A stretch of DNA of 64,000 bases from Amyelois transitella (taxonomy: Eukaryota; Arthropoda; Insecta; Lepidoptera; Pyralidae): NCBI RefSeq assembly GCF_032362555.1, contig NC_083517.1, positions 4,608,001 through 4,672,000 of the forward strand, in the 5' to 3' direction. Under the pieces are notes generated by a model. That model saw nothing but the letters and a program-made list of their open reading frames with translations, did not search any database and was not told the DNA's origin. Below are positions 52,501 through 63,591 of the stretch, one piece after another (the first letter of the stretch is position 1; every line of letters starts with the position of its first letter). Both the position numbers and the translations under genes were made by a program.

Positions 52501-52690
52501 TCTCCTGGAAAGCCAGGAATCAATCGATCGCCGTATTGGATCGATCATGGTTACACGTCCAGTTGCCTGAATGTGCACGTTTCCTCACGATATTTTTCCG
52601 GACATTAGAGTAAGAGCATCGATTAGCATTTTTTATTTATTAACACATGGTACATGACCGAGGTCGGATTTGTACCTTCCTGTACCTGAC
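52500..52690 (+). mobile_element. Rep-B SINE-like element
   Basis: Contains GTTACACGTCCAGTTGCCTG, AATGTGCACGTTTCCTCACG, AGAGTAAGAGCATCGATTA and TACATGACCGAGGTCGG. I recognise the GTGCAGGTTTCCTCACGATG-type core from lepidopteran SINEs. The end matches the inverted copy at 9580-9755. Confidence 0.6.
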
Positions 52691-53363
52691 GCATTTTAAC
52701 TCCAGAAATTCCAGATCTATAATCTTAAGATCGAGATTTAAGTTCTTAATTTAAAATATATCAATTATTTTCTCCAATTTTTTTGTGTCATCATCAGTTA
52801 ACGTGTCTCCATTTAACAGTACAGACGTTCGTATAATTAACTATCATGGACACAAAGCTATATAAGAACCAAGAATTATTGTAAAAGTATTTGGAAAGGT
52901 AAATATTTGTAGTAATAAGTACTAGGTATCTATAGAAAAGTACGTACCTAGGGAGGTAACCACTACTCGCAATATAACTTTATTTCTTACGAAAATTTTG
53001 TCACATACATTGTTTATATTGACGTAACAAGTGGTAACAAAGACCTACTATATATATATCTGTATGCGACAGCCATTAAACATTTAAAAATTAATTTTCT
53101 TAAATAAATATAAATATTTTAAGTTCATGTATGTATACCTAATACCTTCACCTACATTCCTGGTGGGCGCTTGATTAGGAAACATTTTTTCAATCAGAGT
53201 CCAATCATATAATTTGTAATTGGTCGACGGAACCGACCACTACAACCTCGATGATCTTCCTTCGTTTATATCCGTCCGTTACAACCACAGTTACAACTAT
53301 ACAACATTATTAGTTAATAACTAATTTATTTTTAAGGAAATGTAAAGAAGCCGTCTTATTTTT

Positions 53364-53430
53364 GTGTGGTTACCGACACTACAGGATCAATCTTATATCT
53401 CTCCCATGAATGTCGAAAGAGTTCTGTAGG
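53364..53430 (+). repeat. Rep-A 5' head, probably interrupted by the pogo insertion
   Basis: GTGTGGTTACCGACACTACA, ATATCTCTCCCATGAATGTC and GAAAGAGTTCTGTAG resemble the Rep-A head. Similarity stops at the TA where the pogo-like element begins. Confidence 0.4.
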
Positions 53431-53497
53431 TAGGGGAAGGTGGGGCTATTTCGTACGCGGGGTAGATTCGTTCACCAGCTATATTTATACTAAAGAA

Positions 53498-54191
53498 TAA
53501 GAGCGCATACAGACGAACGGCATGGTGTCGACGGCAGGGTACCACCGCAGCCGTCGACGTGTCGGCGGCAGCAGTCAATACGTCGACGGCTGCCGCCGAT
53601 AGGCGGCAACAGCTGCCGTTGACAGGCGACGTTTGCAGTATTAGAATGCCGCGTACTAGTAGTCGTGGTATAGGAGCCAGTTGCAAAATGGATTCCGAGG
53701 AAGAAACACTGTTATTGCTTTTACTCCGCCGCCGTCGCCGACAACAACGAAAAAGAAAGATACGTTCAGTGTGGGTTGAAGAAATATTAATGTATAGAGA
53801 ACAAGAGGGAGATTTTTATACACTCTATCCACGTTTACGAGAGAACGAAAAAAAATTTTTCAATTACTTTCGTATGTCAATCTTGAAAGCCTCAATATCT
53901 CGCCAAGACACCGTGATGCGGAAAAGTATACCAGCTGAGCAAAGACTCGCCATGACATTAAGGTAGCTCATTTTGTGGATGCGTGACGCTTGCGCACTCT
54001 CCGTCTATTTGCAGTCGACTGACAAAATGGCGGACGAAACACGCAAGAACCGCAAACATCGCCACCTGTCGGCGGCAGCCGTCGACGTATTGACTGCTGC
54101 CGCCGACGCGTCGTCGGCTGCCGTCGACAGATGGCGACGGCTGAAGTAGACTCTGACGTTTACAACTTGCAGTTCGTCTGTATGAACCCTT
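53498..54191 (+). mobile_element. Nested PIF/Harbinger-like element
   Basis: A 13-bp perfect terminal repeat CATACAGACGAAC (53506-53518) faces its complement at 54172-54184. Weaker pairing extends outward to TAAG/CTTA. Subterminal GC-rich repeats built on GTCGACGGCTGCCGCCGA occur on both sides in inverted orientation (53524-53620, 54066-54130). It encloses the transposase fragment at 53688-53966. The flanking TAA/TTA is reminiscent of the TWA target of this superfamily but is not an exact direct repeat, so the exact borders are uncertain. Confidence 0.75.
53688..53966 (+). pseudogene. PIF/Harbinger transposase N-terminal fragment
   Basis: This 92-codon frame begins MDSEEETLLLLLL with an Arg-rich run. 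It continues RSVWVEEILMYREQEGDFY, ENEKKFFNYFRMS and RQDTVMRKSIPAEQRLAMTL, then stops. Segments of this type (tryptophan, 'FFNYFRMS', 'RxAIPAExRLAxTLR') are the N-terminal part of HARBI1-like nucleases. The helix normally between 'RMS' and 'RQDT' looks shortened, and the DDE catalytic domain is absent. The ATG at 53688 is preferred because the longer frame from 53559 only translates the subterminal repeats. It cannot encode an active transposase. Confidence 0.75.
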
Positions 54192-54597
54192 ACGCTAGAG
54201 ACTCCATCTTTGTGTGCGAAGTACGCACCCGTGCAGAGGCGCGGCGCGCGGGGTGAAGAGGCAGTGCGAGCGACGCGGCCGCTGGGACTGGACACTACGT
54301 GTTTTTCGTCACCGTAAGTATTTATTTTACAGTAAATTAAACTCCTTTATCTCTTGTAATAACTATACCAATGGTTTTGTTATTTGTTATATTCACTGGA
54401 GATGTATCAGTTTTAAGTGTTTCTCATCCGTTTTACTGTCATCTTAACGGTTTTCTTTCTAGTTTATAAAATGTGACTTGCATATTGGTTGGGGTACATT
54501 CGTTCACTAACACAAGGGGCACATTCGTACTGTACGAATGTACCCCTAATGACATCTTAATCTGATTTACTAGATTTTCATAATTACTTTGTTTCAG

Positions 54598-55128
54598 ATG
54601 GTTCGTAACTACAAAAGAAAGAATACCAGGAGTGCTATAGTGAATGAAGGGGACATGGCATCAGCAATTAAAGGGGTACTAAACGAAAAATTATCTATCA
54701 GGAAGTCTGCAGATAAATATAATGTAAAGCCATCAACACTTGAAAGTCGTCTTAAAAACATCCGCAAATTCAAATCTGCCGAAAGTGCTGAACCTACTAC
54801 ACCAAAACAATCGTTTGACTCAAAGTATACTGCCAATCAGGTTTTTACCAAACAAGAAGAAGACATGCTTAATGACTATATTAAGATCAGTTCTAAGAGG
54901 CACTATGGTTTAACGCTTGAACAAATTAGGAAACTTGCCTACCAATTCGCTAAATTTAATAATTTTCGATATCCACCTAGCTGGGATGAAAACAAAAAGG
55001 CCGGTAAAGATTGGTTGGCCTGCTATCGTAAACGAAACACTAATTTGAGTTTAAAGCCGAAAATACAAGTGCAGCTAGATCATTTGGATTTAATAAGACA
55101 GCGGTTGGCGAATTCTTTGGAAACTTAG
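54598..55128 (+). pseudogene. Pogo/Tigger-like transposase, DNA-binding part only
   Basis: An open frame of 176 codons starts MVRNYKRKNTRSA directly after an acceptor-like TTTGTTTCAG. Residues of about 10-60 form a psq-type helix-turn-helix (SIRKSADKYNVKPSTLESRL). This is followed by a CENP-B-type HTH region with EEDMLNDYIKISSKRHYGLT, PPSWDENKKAGKDWLACYRK and NTNLSLKPK. The frame then closes. The +1-shifted sequence just downstream (FFGNLENVLQKHKF) continues the family's expected order before ending, so a frameshift plus deletion removed the DDE domain. The surviving domain could still bind DNA if expressed. Confidence 0.85.
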
Positions 55129-55917
55129 AAAATGTCTTACAAAAACACAAATTTACTGGCAAATTCTGCTGCTACAGCGAGGACAGCTAGTATTTTCAAC
55201 TTTGGAAAAGATTTTTCTAGATATAATATCCAATAGAGTTGGAGTAAATTAAGATAAAATTGTTTATTTTCATAATTTGATACTTTGAGATGATTATTTT
55301 CTTTTTTGACGAAAGATCGTTAAGTTTTTTGTATTTTGATAAGTTTTTTTATTTTTTGAAAAGTTTTGGCTAGATTAGGATATCATGTTAAGTATCATAT
55401 CAATGATGGCATAGAAGAGTTTATTATTTCATATTTTATAATACGGAAAAAGTTCCTATGTGTCGTTTTTAGATTTATAGTTTTGAATTTGATTTTGAGA
55501 CTGATTACTGTAACGTCATTTTTCGTAATTGATCTCAGAGAATAAATACAATTATTTCAAAATATGGCTATGATTGTTGACTAAGTACCTAGGTAGATTT
55601 AAAGTCAATAAAGTATTATTTTTGCATAATTTTTGGGTATTATTTTACTTTGTACGAATGTTCCCCACTGCGCATGAATGTGCCCCACTATATGTTCGAA
55701 TGTGCCCCACGTGTGGGGTAAATTCGCACAATTTCCATCTTTAGGTAAATAGCTTATAAATCTGAAGTACTTCTTTATACTCCAAAAGCAATTATCTAGT
55801 TTTAAAGTCAAATATACCACCTTTCCATTGACGTCTCTGTTTATTTTGAAAAAGATTTACTTCCGTTTTTATACCCCGATAAGTGAAATGTGTACGAAGT
55901 AGCCCCACCTTCCCCTA

Positions 55918-56477
55918 CAGATTGAGTACTGAGTATTTTCATTTCTTACACATACATATTCTATGCGTCAGTGGTCATTTTGTTAAAAATTTATGATATT
56001 ATGCATCGGTCTAAATCCTACCACGGCAATTCTATTAATGGTTTTTGTACTTATATACATTCCAATACTCTTTCTTGGTGCGGGAAAATACGGTAAGGAA
56101 CTTGAACATTTAGGAAACTGGATCTCTATATAGGTTTCGCTAAGTTGCGGTGGTCATAACATTAAGTAAGCATTTTCAATCGTAAGCTGATAAAGCAAGC
56201 AAATCTAAAGTTGGAGTTGATTGTGGATAAAACAATCACTGAAGTGAGTACATTGCACTTGGCAACGAAAATACTTCCGTATCTTTGATGCCGATCGTGA
56301 ATATACGATCACTTTCATATAATCGATCACCATAAACTACACTCTGTATTAAAAATAAAACTGGCGAACATATCGTAACATTGGCATTAGTCTATCGGCA
56401 GGCGTCCAAGAGTTTCCTTCGGTGTGGTTTGAGCATTGTGAAATTTCAAGTGGAAGTAGACCTTATAAATAGTAGTA
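55918..56477. other. Intergenic, putative promoter of the acylphosphatase gene
   Basis: About 560 bp between the pogo right end and the acylphosphatase start codon. I see no coding potential or named repeat; the promoter and 5' UTR are expected here. Confidence 0.4.
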
Positions 56478-58985
56478 ATGGACTCTCAACAAGAACCTAA
56501 TGTTAATGAGTTGTTGTCTGTGGAATTTGAAGTTTATGGCCAAGTGCAAGGTTTGTTCTGACTCCATTATTATATGTTCTTATCTTTGCATGTTCCAAAA
56601 CGCACCTGCAGTTCAATCCTGCTAAAGCCTGAGATCGGTGTACCTAACGACTTGTGTAGGGACATTTTGTAAAAAAAAGTTGAATCGATCATGTAACGAA
56701 CCTATAAAATACAGTAACGATGCGATCAAAGAACTGCAACCCTGATCTAATAACGGGAAATGGACCTAAGTATACTTATTTAGAGCTGAATGACACACAA
56801 CAAAACTATACTTATTCGAAAGCAATGAATTCACTTTATACATAGAACTATTAGAGAGAACAGATTTGGATGGATGAAACCTGCCTAACCACCGTCTCAG
56901 TCAAAGTCAATCATCTGTTCAAGTTATGCGGTGAGAAACAGTGCTGCGCGCCTCCAAAGACACAACAGTCAGAATAGTAGCTTATACATCAGAATAAAAC
57001 AAAGGATACAACTAACACACCAGTAAAGCTATATGTTCCAAAAGTAGAATTCACAATTACATTTCACTTACATTCTTTACTTACTCACACATACATACTC
57101 ATTTAGTTACTGAAGTATTTCATACATGCACAGTAGCTGTACTGTACTTATCTATTCAGCGTAAAAGCAAAAGGTCTTTTCAAGGATTCTATAGATCCGC
57201 AGATAAAAAAAATAATAGAATACGAGTAAATAAGTACCTAGTGTATAATTAGTGTTCCCAAACTTTAAGGGGTAACTTGAAACTTTTCTGAACATAACAA
57301 TGAGTGTATTCTAGAATCATAAAAATAAAAGTTGCATGCATTGGTTACAAATGCTTTGCCAAAAGTTTTTTGTAATACATTTTGATGTAAGTAATTTTTA
57401 ATTTAAGTATGACATGAAAAAAAACAAGAGTTAACTTCCCGCTCGCCATATAAAGATTGAAATGGGACTTGAGTATTTATTACCAATTTAAACATGGTCA
57501 ACGTCAGTACTTGACTTGTATAACTTTTGACAGATGAATGAGTTCGATGAAGAAAGTCTTTAGTATTGATACTAATACTGCCAAACGCTGTAGTAAGTAC
57601 ATTATATTTAGCCGCGCCAATAACATGTAGGTCGATGTCAATAGATGCAAAATCAGCTAACACATGACTTTGTGGTACCATTGTAAACAATAGAAAAATT
57701 GTCGTAATTCTATGTAGGTACCTACTTTCAGACTGCTTTTGGTTTATATCACGACTTTATTCCTTAAGAGGAAAACAGGGCCAATAGTTTACTACCTTAT
57801 CGTCTAAAAGTTTCGATTATTCTCAGTAGTCCCTCTAGCACTGTCCCCCGGGGTGACATCTGTTGAATTAACTTTTCAATCTCAAGAGAAACCGCTGGCA
57901 AACACTATGTTTATTTACTTCATTGCTTAATACCAGACCAGCATAGTTGCATTCTCAGCTATGCTTTGGACCATAGGGTCCGCTTTCCTATTTTTCTCTT
58001 TCCACTTTTTCCGGTCTACCGCGTCTTCTGTGTCTTATTTTAAGTACCAAATTTCTAATACGGCACCATGGTGCCAGCATTCCTGGCCCGATCATAGCGA
58101 AAAATTAAAATGCAAGTATAGCAGAAATATGCTGCCTTTCGTTGTAACAGATGTATAATTATTTAAATATAAGGTGATTCGGTTAAATTTTTTTCACAGG
58201 ATGCTACTTTACGAAGTACTGCAAAGAGCTGGCAGAGCAGCTCGGCCTCGGCGGCTGGGTGAAGAATTCCAAAAAGGGTACCATTGTCGGCAAAATTCAG
58301 GGCAATAAAGCAGCCATGGATCACATGTAAGTTTAAGATTTTAAAAATAAATACATCAGCCATAACAGTCCATGATTAATGAAAGTATTTTTTACTTTTG
58401 AGGCCTACTTTAGGTTTTCACTATTAAGACTGTATTATATACCTACTTCTTATTTTATATACCTAATTAAGTAGCTTAATGAAAGTTTTTCGTAAGTGAT
58501 TATCATATTTGCAGGATAGATTTCAGCACCTACTGTAAATTCCATGAAAGCTTACTGTTTATCGTCAGTTTTGGTATTGGAATTGATCCAAAAAATATTT
58601 GGCTTTAATCCAAATAAATAATTAATAATGATATCGGTCTACCACGAGTGTTGATATATTGTTATAAAATTATGATTAACTAGCTGATTTCCACGTGTTT
58701 GTGTAGTAAGGGTGGTTACTCTTCCCTGCAATAGTTTGACCACTCCTACATCGTGGTAATAGGCGCTCTAGGTCTAACAGCCTGGCCGTGGGGCTGTAAC
58801 AATTTGGCCTGTTTGCGCCTTTCCTTGCCTCCCAATGAAAATGCCAAAATGAGTACTTATTTTATTCCAGGATCGACTGGCTGAGTACAACGGGCTCTCC
58901 TGGATGTAAGATCGAGAAGTGTGATCTGCTCAAAGTGGAGCACTTACTGCGATCAGATTACACTGACTTTAGCATACGGTTTTAA
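56478..58985 (+). CDS. Acylphosphatase-family protein lacking the catalytic arginine
   Basis: Three exons in phase: 56478-56550, 58200-58326 and 58871-58985, giving 104 residues, the usual acylphosphatase length. The fold signatures are VEFEVYGQVQG at 15-25, GGWVKNSKKGTIVGKIQG at 42-59, and a C-terminal SPGCKIEKC...YTDFSIRF. Canonical enzymes have VQGVFFRK; here the sequence is VQGCYFTK, so Thr29 replaces the arginine that binds the acyl-phosphate. The second key residue, Asn47 in WVKNS, is kept. Reduced or altered activity is therefore expected. From memory, insects have several acylphosphatase paralogues and some show this change, so it may be an old subfamily rather than a defect. The first intron (1.65 kb) contains no obvious repeats. 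It lies just downstream of the nested transposon. Confidence 0.88.
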
Positions 58986-60240
58986 TCCATTTGTTATACT
59001 TTGTAGCTTTAAGATGCTTTTATGGCCTTATTCATAAACTCGGTGGACACATTGCAATGTAAAATTTTAACAAAATGCTTGTTTCTTTTTTTTTTTTGAG
59101 TGATGATAATTTTAGTTTGTAGTCAGTGACATACCTACCTGCCGTTTTCTAAATAACTTTTATGTACAGGTAGGTAGTCTTGTTAATTTAACAATATCAA
59201 TCTTGAAAATTCTTCTAATGTTAAGATGTACATCACTTTACTGATTAACTTACGTTATTTTTACATCTTAAATATGTTTTAATGGAGCACTCGAGACACT
59301 ATTTTGTACATAACTAATATTAAATTAACGTTTATAAAATTATTGTTTTGTTTTCTTGCATAACATTTCTACTCATTTAAGTAACTTCTTTATCATGTGG
59401 CAAGATTTCTAAGGGCACATAGTTGGTCCAAATGTTTAAATGGAGTTATTATGCTGAAAATTTAATATCTATTTGATTTTATGAATACTTAAGACATAAA
59501 CCTTAATTTTGGTGCAAACAATCGTCACTTCTAAGTCGTTAAAGTGGGTATGTAATTGTTATAATACATTAATTATAAACTAAGTATACAGATAAAGTGT
59601 CTGATTTATGAACGAACAATATTTACATACTGCGGTAGGTATGAATTTGTCTGTGTGTTGAATATGTCAACCTAACGACAATTTCTTCAACTGTGAATCT
59701 TTTTGCTCCTGACATTAATTCCGATTACATTCTCACTTCTCTGAAATTATATGGGGTAAGGTAGGTTTATGCCCGGGGTGGGCTTTTTGATCATTCTCTG
59801 TCTTATCATTACGAATATTATAATATTTCACTCTCAGATGTTGACGAGTCCTATTCTGAACGAGGTACTGTCAGCTGTTGTCTTCGACTTTCCCGAAGGC
59901 AAAAAGTCACTGACAAGTATTTAACATGGATGGTGACGACTACAAGGTGACAATCCTATGTTGAACGAGTCTCCCAAATCGTACCTCCAATCTTAGCCAC
60001 TAATATTTCCTCCATTGTATCGTCCAACACCAAATTGACTCATAATTTAACCACCCACTTTCCGTCAAAGGAAGTATATGAATAGACCTAGGCTATCCTT
60101 TAGTTCAATGTCAAGTAGTTGTGGGTAGTAACTAAACTGAAAAATAATACGTATATATATATCCATTTTGTCAAAGCATGTTGCTGGATTTCTGTAGGTA
60201 TCGTTGGTTCTTGTGATTGCGATTATTCGGGTTTCTTAAC

Positions 60241-60352
60241 TACATACATATAGTCACGTCTATATCCCTTGCAGGGTAGACAGAGCCAACAGTCCTGAAG
60301 AGACTGAGAGGCCACGTTCAGCTGTTTGGCTTTTGATAGAATTGAGAACCTA
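60241..60352 (-). repeat. Rep-A 3' half, inverted
   Basis: TAGTCACGTCTATATCCCTT, GGGTAGACAGAGCCAACAGT, CCACGTTCAGCTGTTTGGC. Confidence 0.65.
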
Positions 60353-60494
60353 ACTAACTGCAAATTATTATGTTTGCGTACCTAAATTTTTATTTTATCT
60401 TATGTTTAATATAAGTAGTTCTGGGTATAAAAACGTAGTAGATAACTATTACGTTAGTTAAGTAGGTATATTACTCCTTTTATTTCTCACTTAC

Positions 60495-60650
60495 ATACAT
60501 ACATACCTAAATCACGCCTCTTACCCGGAGTGGTAGGCAGATACCAAATCGTTCTACATGCCACGATCCCTGCATACTTCTTGCGCTTCATCCACATTCA
60601 TAACTGTTTTCATGCAAGCTCATTAATTTCGGATAGGTACTTTTGAAATT
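60495..60650 (-). repeat. Rep-C LINE 3'-end fragment
   Basis: An ATAC microsatellite (60493-60507), then AAATCACGCCTCTTACCCGG, CCACGATCCCTGCATACTTC, TTCATCCACATTCATAACTG and TCATGCAAGCTC, in the order of 44311-44450. Confidence 0.6.
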
Positions 60651-62763
60651 TTGCTGTTTTTTCTGTTTTTCAAAGAATGTCTATGAAATCTAGTTTAAAG
60701 GCTATCGGTATATATAGTGAACAAATGAATGCTTCTAACCTATATTACCAATTTCTAAATTTCTAATGATAGATTGTGAAGCCTGTTCGACTAACTTATT
60801 AATTTGCAACGTGACGCCGAGTGCAAAATACAATTATATGACACATTAATTCAATTAATACCGACAGACGCGTAATTCAACTGATACTACTATCAACAGA
60901 ATGTCTCAATGAATTCGCAAAACTTATCTTGATATGATTCATTTCATTTTCAACCTTATTTCTCTATCAATGTGAATGTAAACACTTGAAAACATAAGTT
61001 TGTTAGGCATTTTCCGGGGCAAGGAACTCTGGTTTTCTTCCAGTACTATTTTTAGTCCACAAGTATGTAATAATAGATCAAATGAATTGTTTTCTTTAAC
61101 ATTTTTACCACAATTATCAAAATTTAAACTGTTCAACTGTATAAAATAAATATTGTATTCTGTTTAAATGCACTATCTACCAGTATCTACACAGTAGTAT
61201 CTTCACAATAAAAGTTCAATATCTAGTTGTCTTGAGTTTCCGAGACGCCTTTATTAAGGTACCTACCTCGTCACAAAATTTTGATTTAGCACACAAAGAA
61301 TACAAAAGAAAGTTTTTTTTGAATAATTTCTTTTATTTGGACATTGTTCGGAGAGAAAAGTAATGATTTTAAAATAAACGCAAAATAAAACATTTTAAAA
61401 CATATTTTAATAATTTTATTAGGTAACTTAATTTTTTCATTATAATACACAAAGATAAGGCACTTCTCATATATTTACATTTAATTTGATGGGTCGTCTG
61501 TCTTATACAAGTAGTAAATGTAATAAATATACCTAGTTGTCACAACCTTCTTATATGGGTTATAATTTTCGGTAATAAAATACTTATAGAATCTACATTT
61601 TCGTTTATGTTTTATTTTAGAATACATTTAAAGTTTTTGATAGTTTATTTGCTTAACGAGGGAAAAATATGCAATTATGTAATTTAATTATTAGTAGGTA
61701 AATAATACAATTGCATATTTTGGGACAATAAAAAACTGCATAACAATAAAAAACAGAGGTGCAGCTTTAGGAGGCACGTTATAGTTTTTTGAAGATTACT
61801 CTACAGATTTCTATTTATGATGTTAGTACTGTTAATAATTAGACGACCCATCCGACTTAATCGAGATTACTTCTATGAACTTATTAACACTTTTAAATAA
61901 TTCTGAAGGTTTAGTGTGTACATGAAAATTTATATATATAACACAATAAACAGTACATAACCACGTAAAGGTACTGCTTTAAAATAGTTAAGTGAAGTAA
62001 AAGATAGCTAATTATTTACATAATTTTACTCGAAGACATCTCAATATCTAATTATGTCAACAAAATGTTATATAGAGTTTCAATTTTCATTTCTTTCCAA
62101 ATTGATTTAACAAAAGATCTAGTTTATCTTTGTTACTACTTATAAACAATTAGAACTTAGAAATAGTACTTATGTAGTACAAAATTAAAAATTACAGTTG
62201 CTATTTACAACTAAACAGTCGTGTCTGTTTTACAAGATATCTATTTGTTCACTCTTCAATGTCACTTTTAATAGGTATTTGATATGTCCAAAAAATTCAA
62301 AAATAATAACTTAAAATATATTATTAATTATTAACGATAAAGTCAAGCTTGCATGCATGCAAAATTTTATGGAATGTTAACAAAAATATAATTCTACTTT
62401 TCTTATTCTCGATCGCCTCATCTACCTTCTGATCGGAGGTATGTATTTGAATCTTTCTGTTTACTCTTAAGAACTCCAGCGGCACTAATATTTCAGATAT
62501 TCATTCGACATTATGATTAATGCTATTATGTTACTAACAAAGGAACACAACAAATAAAACTGTGCGTTCAGATAAACCATCATCCTCCAGGCGTTAGTGC
62601 CAGTTGCGTTCTGACTTCAATATAATCTTTAGCAAATAAAAATCTTATAACAACAAAAGTGCGAATCAATCCATGCCTGGGATTGTACATAAAATAAGCG
62701 CAATCCTCGCATTCGATCACTGGGTTACTACTACAAACCATACTAAGAGTATTCAAGAGTCTA

Positions 62764-63591
62764 TTACACTTTCTCTTCGGGTTGTTGTAAAGGTAAACTG
62801 GCCTCTTCTTTCCTCGCGGCGGCCGCAGCTGCCAGAGCTCTTCTGTGCCTCTTCTTAGTCCTTTCCTTGTGGAAGTATAGCCTCAGATAGTGGCATGGGA
62901 ACACAACGCACTCGCCTGCCGGTTCCTCAGCATCGATGTAGACTCCTCGAACCAGCACTGAGTTGGAGCAGTTGAGGAGTATAAGCAGTGATAGGCTGAT
63001 GACGTGGGAACACCAATTGCTGAATTTGGGCGTTTCTGTTGAAGAAGGTATCATATTAATAAATAGTTATTTGGAAAATAAATAACATATCAAATGTAAC
63101 AAATTAATTAAAAAATAATAAGTCATTTACTTTTGAGTTTAAGTAAATGTAATTATTAATGATTTTGCAACATTCACTGTCTGATATCTAGGGAAAGAAC
63201 AATAAGTAAATCTAAAGTTATCTTTTATATCAATAAACGGAAAGGTTTAACTCATAAACTACTTGTTTCATTCTTGTTTTGAGCGAGACTTGCAACCTGT
63301 CACTTTCTGTGAATCTCAATTGGTACCTAAATGTATCTCCGAGTCTTGTCTCCGTCCACTCTCTTAGGAATACAGCTGTATATATCCATGTGTTATCTTC
63401 TACTAACCTGGAAAGAAATACAGATCCAACATGCTCCACACGCCACGCCACACGTTGACCGTAGCGAGGAAGGAAACCAGGTGGTATACGTCAGCCAGGA
63501 GAAGCCGCGGGGCGCCGTGTAGTCGCGCGGCCGCCCAGCGTATCGGCGCTTGAAGAGCGAAGGTAGCCACCACCAGAGCGTAGCCCACTAT
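62764..63591 (-). CDS. Multi-pass membrane protein, possibly Fuseless family, C-terminal exons
   Basis: Two exons join in phase on the minus strand: 63591-63408 and 63035-62764 (stop TAA). The first begins after a TCAACAG acceptor. It encodes two likely membrane helices: IVGYALVVATFALQ at its start and LLLADVYHLVSFLATVNVW, then RGVWSMLDLYFFP. The last exon has another helix (WCSHVISLSLLILLNC), the conserved-looking segment GVYIDAEEPAG, then a basic KERTKKRHRR and Ala-rich cytoplasmic-type tail. The NVWRGVW...LDLYFFP pattern reminds me of Fuseless, the presynaptic multi-pass protein of Drosophila, but I cannot confirm this without a search. Both exons are GC-rich compared with the intron. Upstream exons lie beyond 64000 or in 63592-64000, where I found none. 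Confidence 0.65.
63284..63330 (+). repeat. Rep-A fragment in the intron of the membrane-protein gene
   Basis: ACTTGCAACCTGTCACTTTC, TGTGAATCTCAATTGG. Confidence 0.45.

Larger units (their letters stand above)
51098..53432. other. Intergenic: PGM2 promoter side and repeats
   Basis: The first few hundred bases should hold the PGM2 5' UTR and promoter. The open frame at 51286-51555 has no family signature. Rep-D lies at 51756-51862, Rep-A at 52401-52500 and 53364-53430, and a Rep-B-like element at 52500-52690. Confidence 0.5.
53433..55915 (+). mobile_element. Pogo/Tigger-like DNA transposon with TIRs and TA flanks
   Basis: The left end 53433-53456 (GGGGAAGGTGGGGCTATTTC then GTAC) and the right end 55892-55915 are inverted repeats differing at one position. 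TA dinucleotides flank both ends (53431-53432 and 55916-55917), the target duplication expected for the Tc1/mariner/pogo superfamily. Inside are a transposase remnant (54598-55128), a nested PIF/Harbinger-like element (53498-54191) and at least eight copies of a 17-bp motif of the form GTGGGG(C/T)A(N)ATTCG in both orientations near each end. A splice-like GTAAGT (54312) and acceptor (ending 54597) suggest an intron in the transposase 5' UTR. Non-autonomous as it stands. Confidence 0.85.
58986..62763. other. Intergenic, AT-rich
   Basis: Contains inverted Rep-A at 60241-60352 and a Rep-C fragment at 60495-60650. A GGGGTAAGGTAGG segment near 59754 resembles transposon-end sequence but has no partner I can find. 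The long AT-rich stretch 61140-62700 has no gene or structure I can support, apart from 3' UTR potential for the minus-strand gene at 62764. Confidence 0.5.

Noticed and set aside
53559-53687. Upstream ATG for the Harbinger transposase fragment
   Set aside because: The added residues only translate the subterminal GTCGACGGC repeats of the element.
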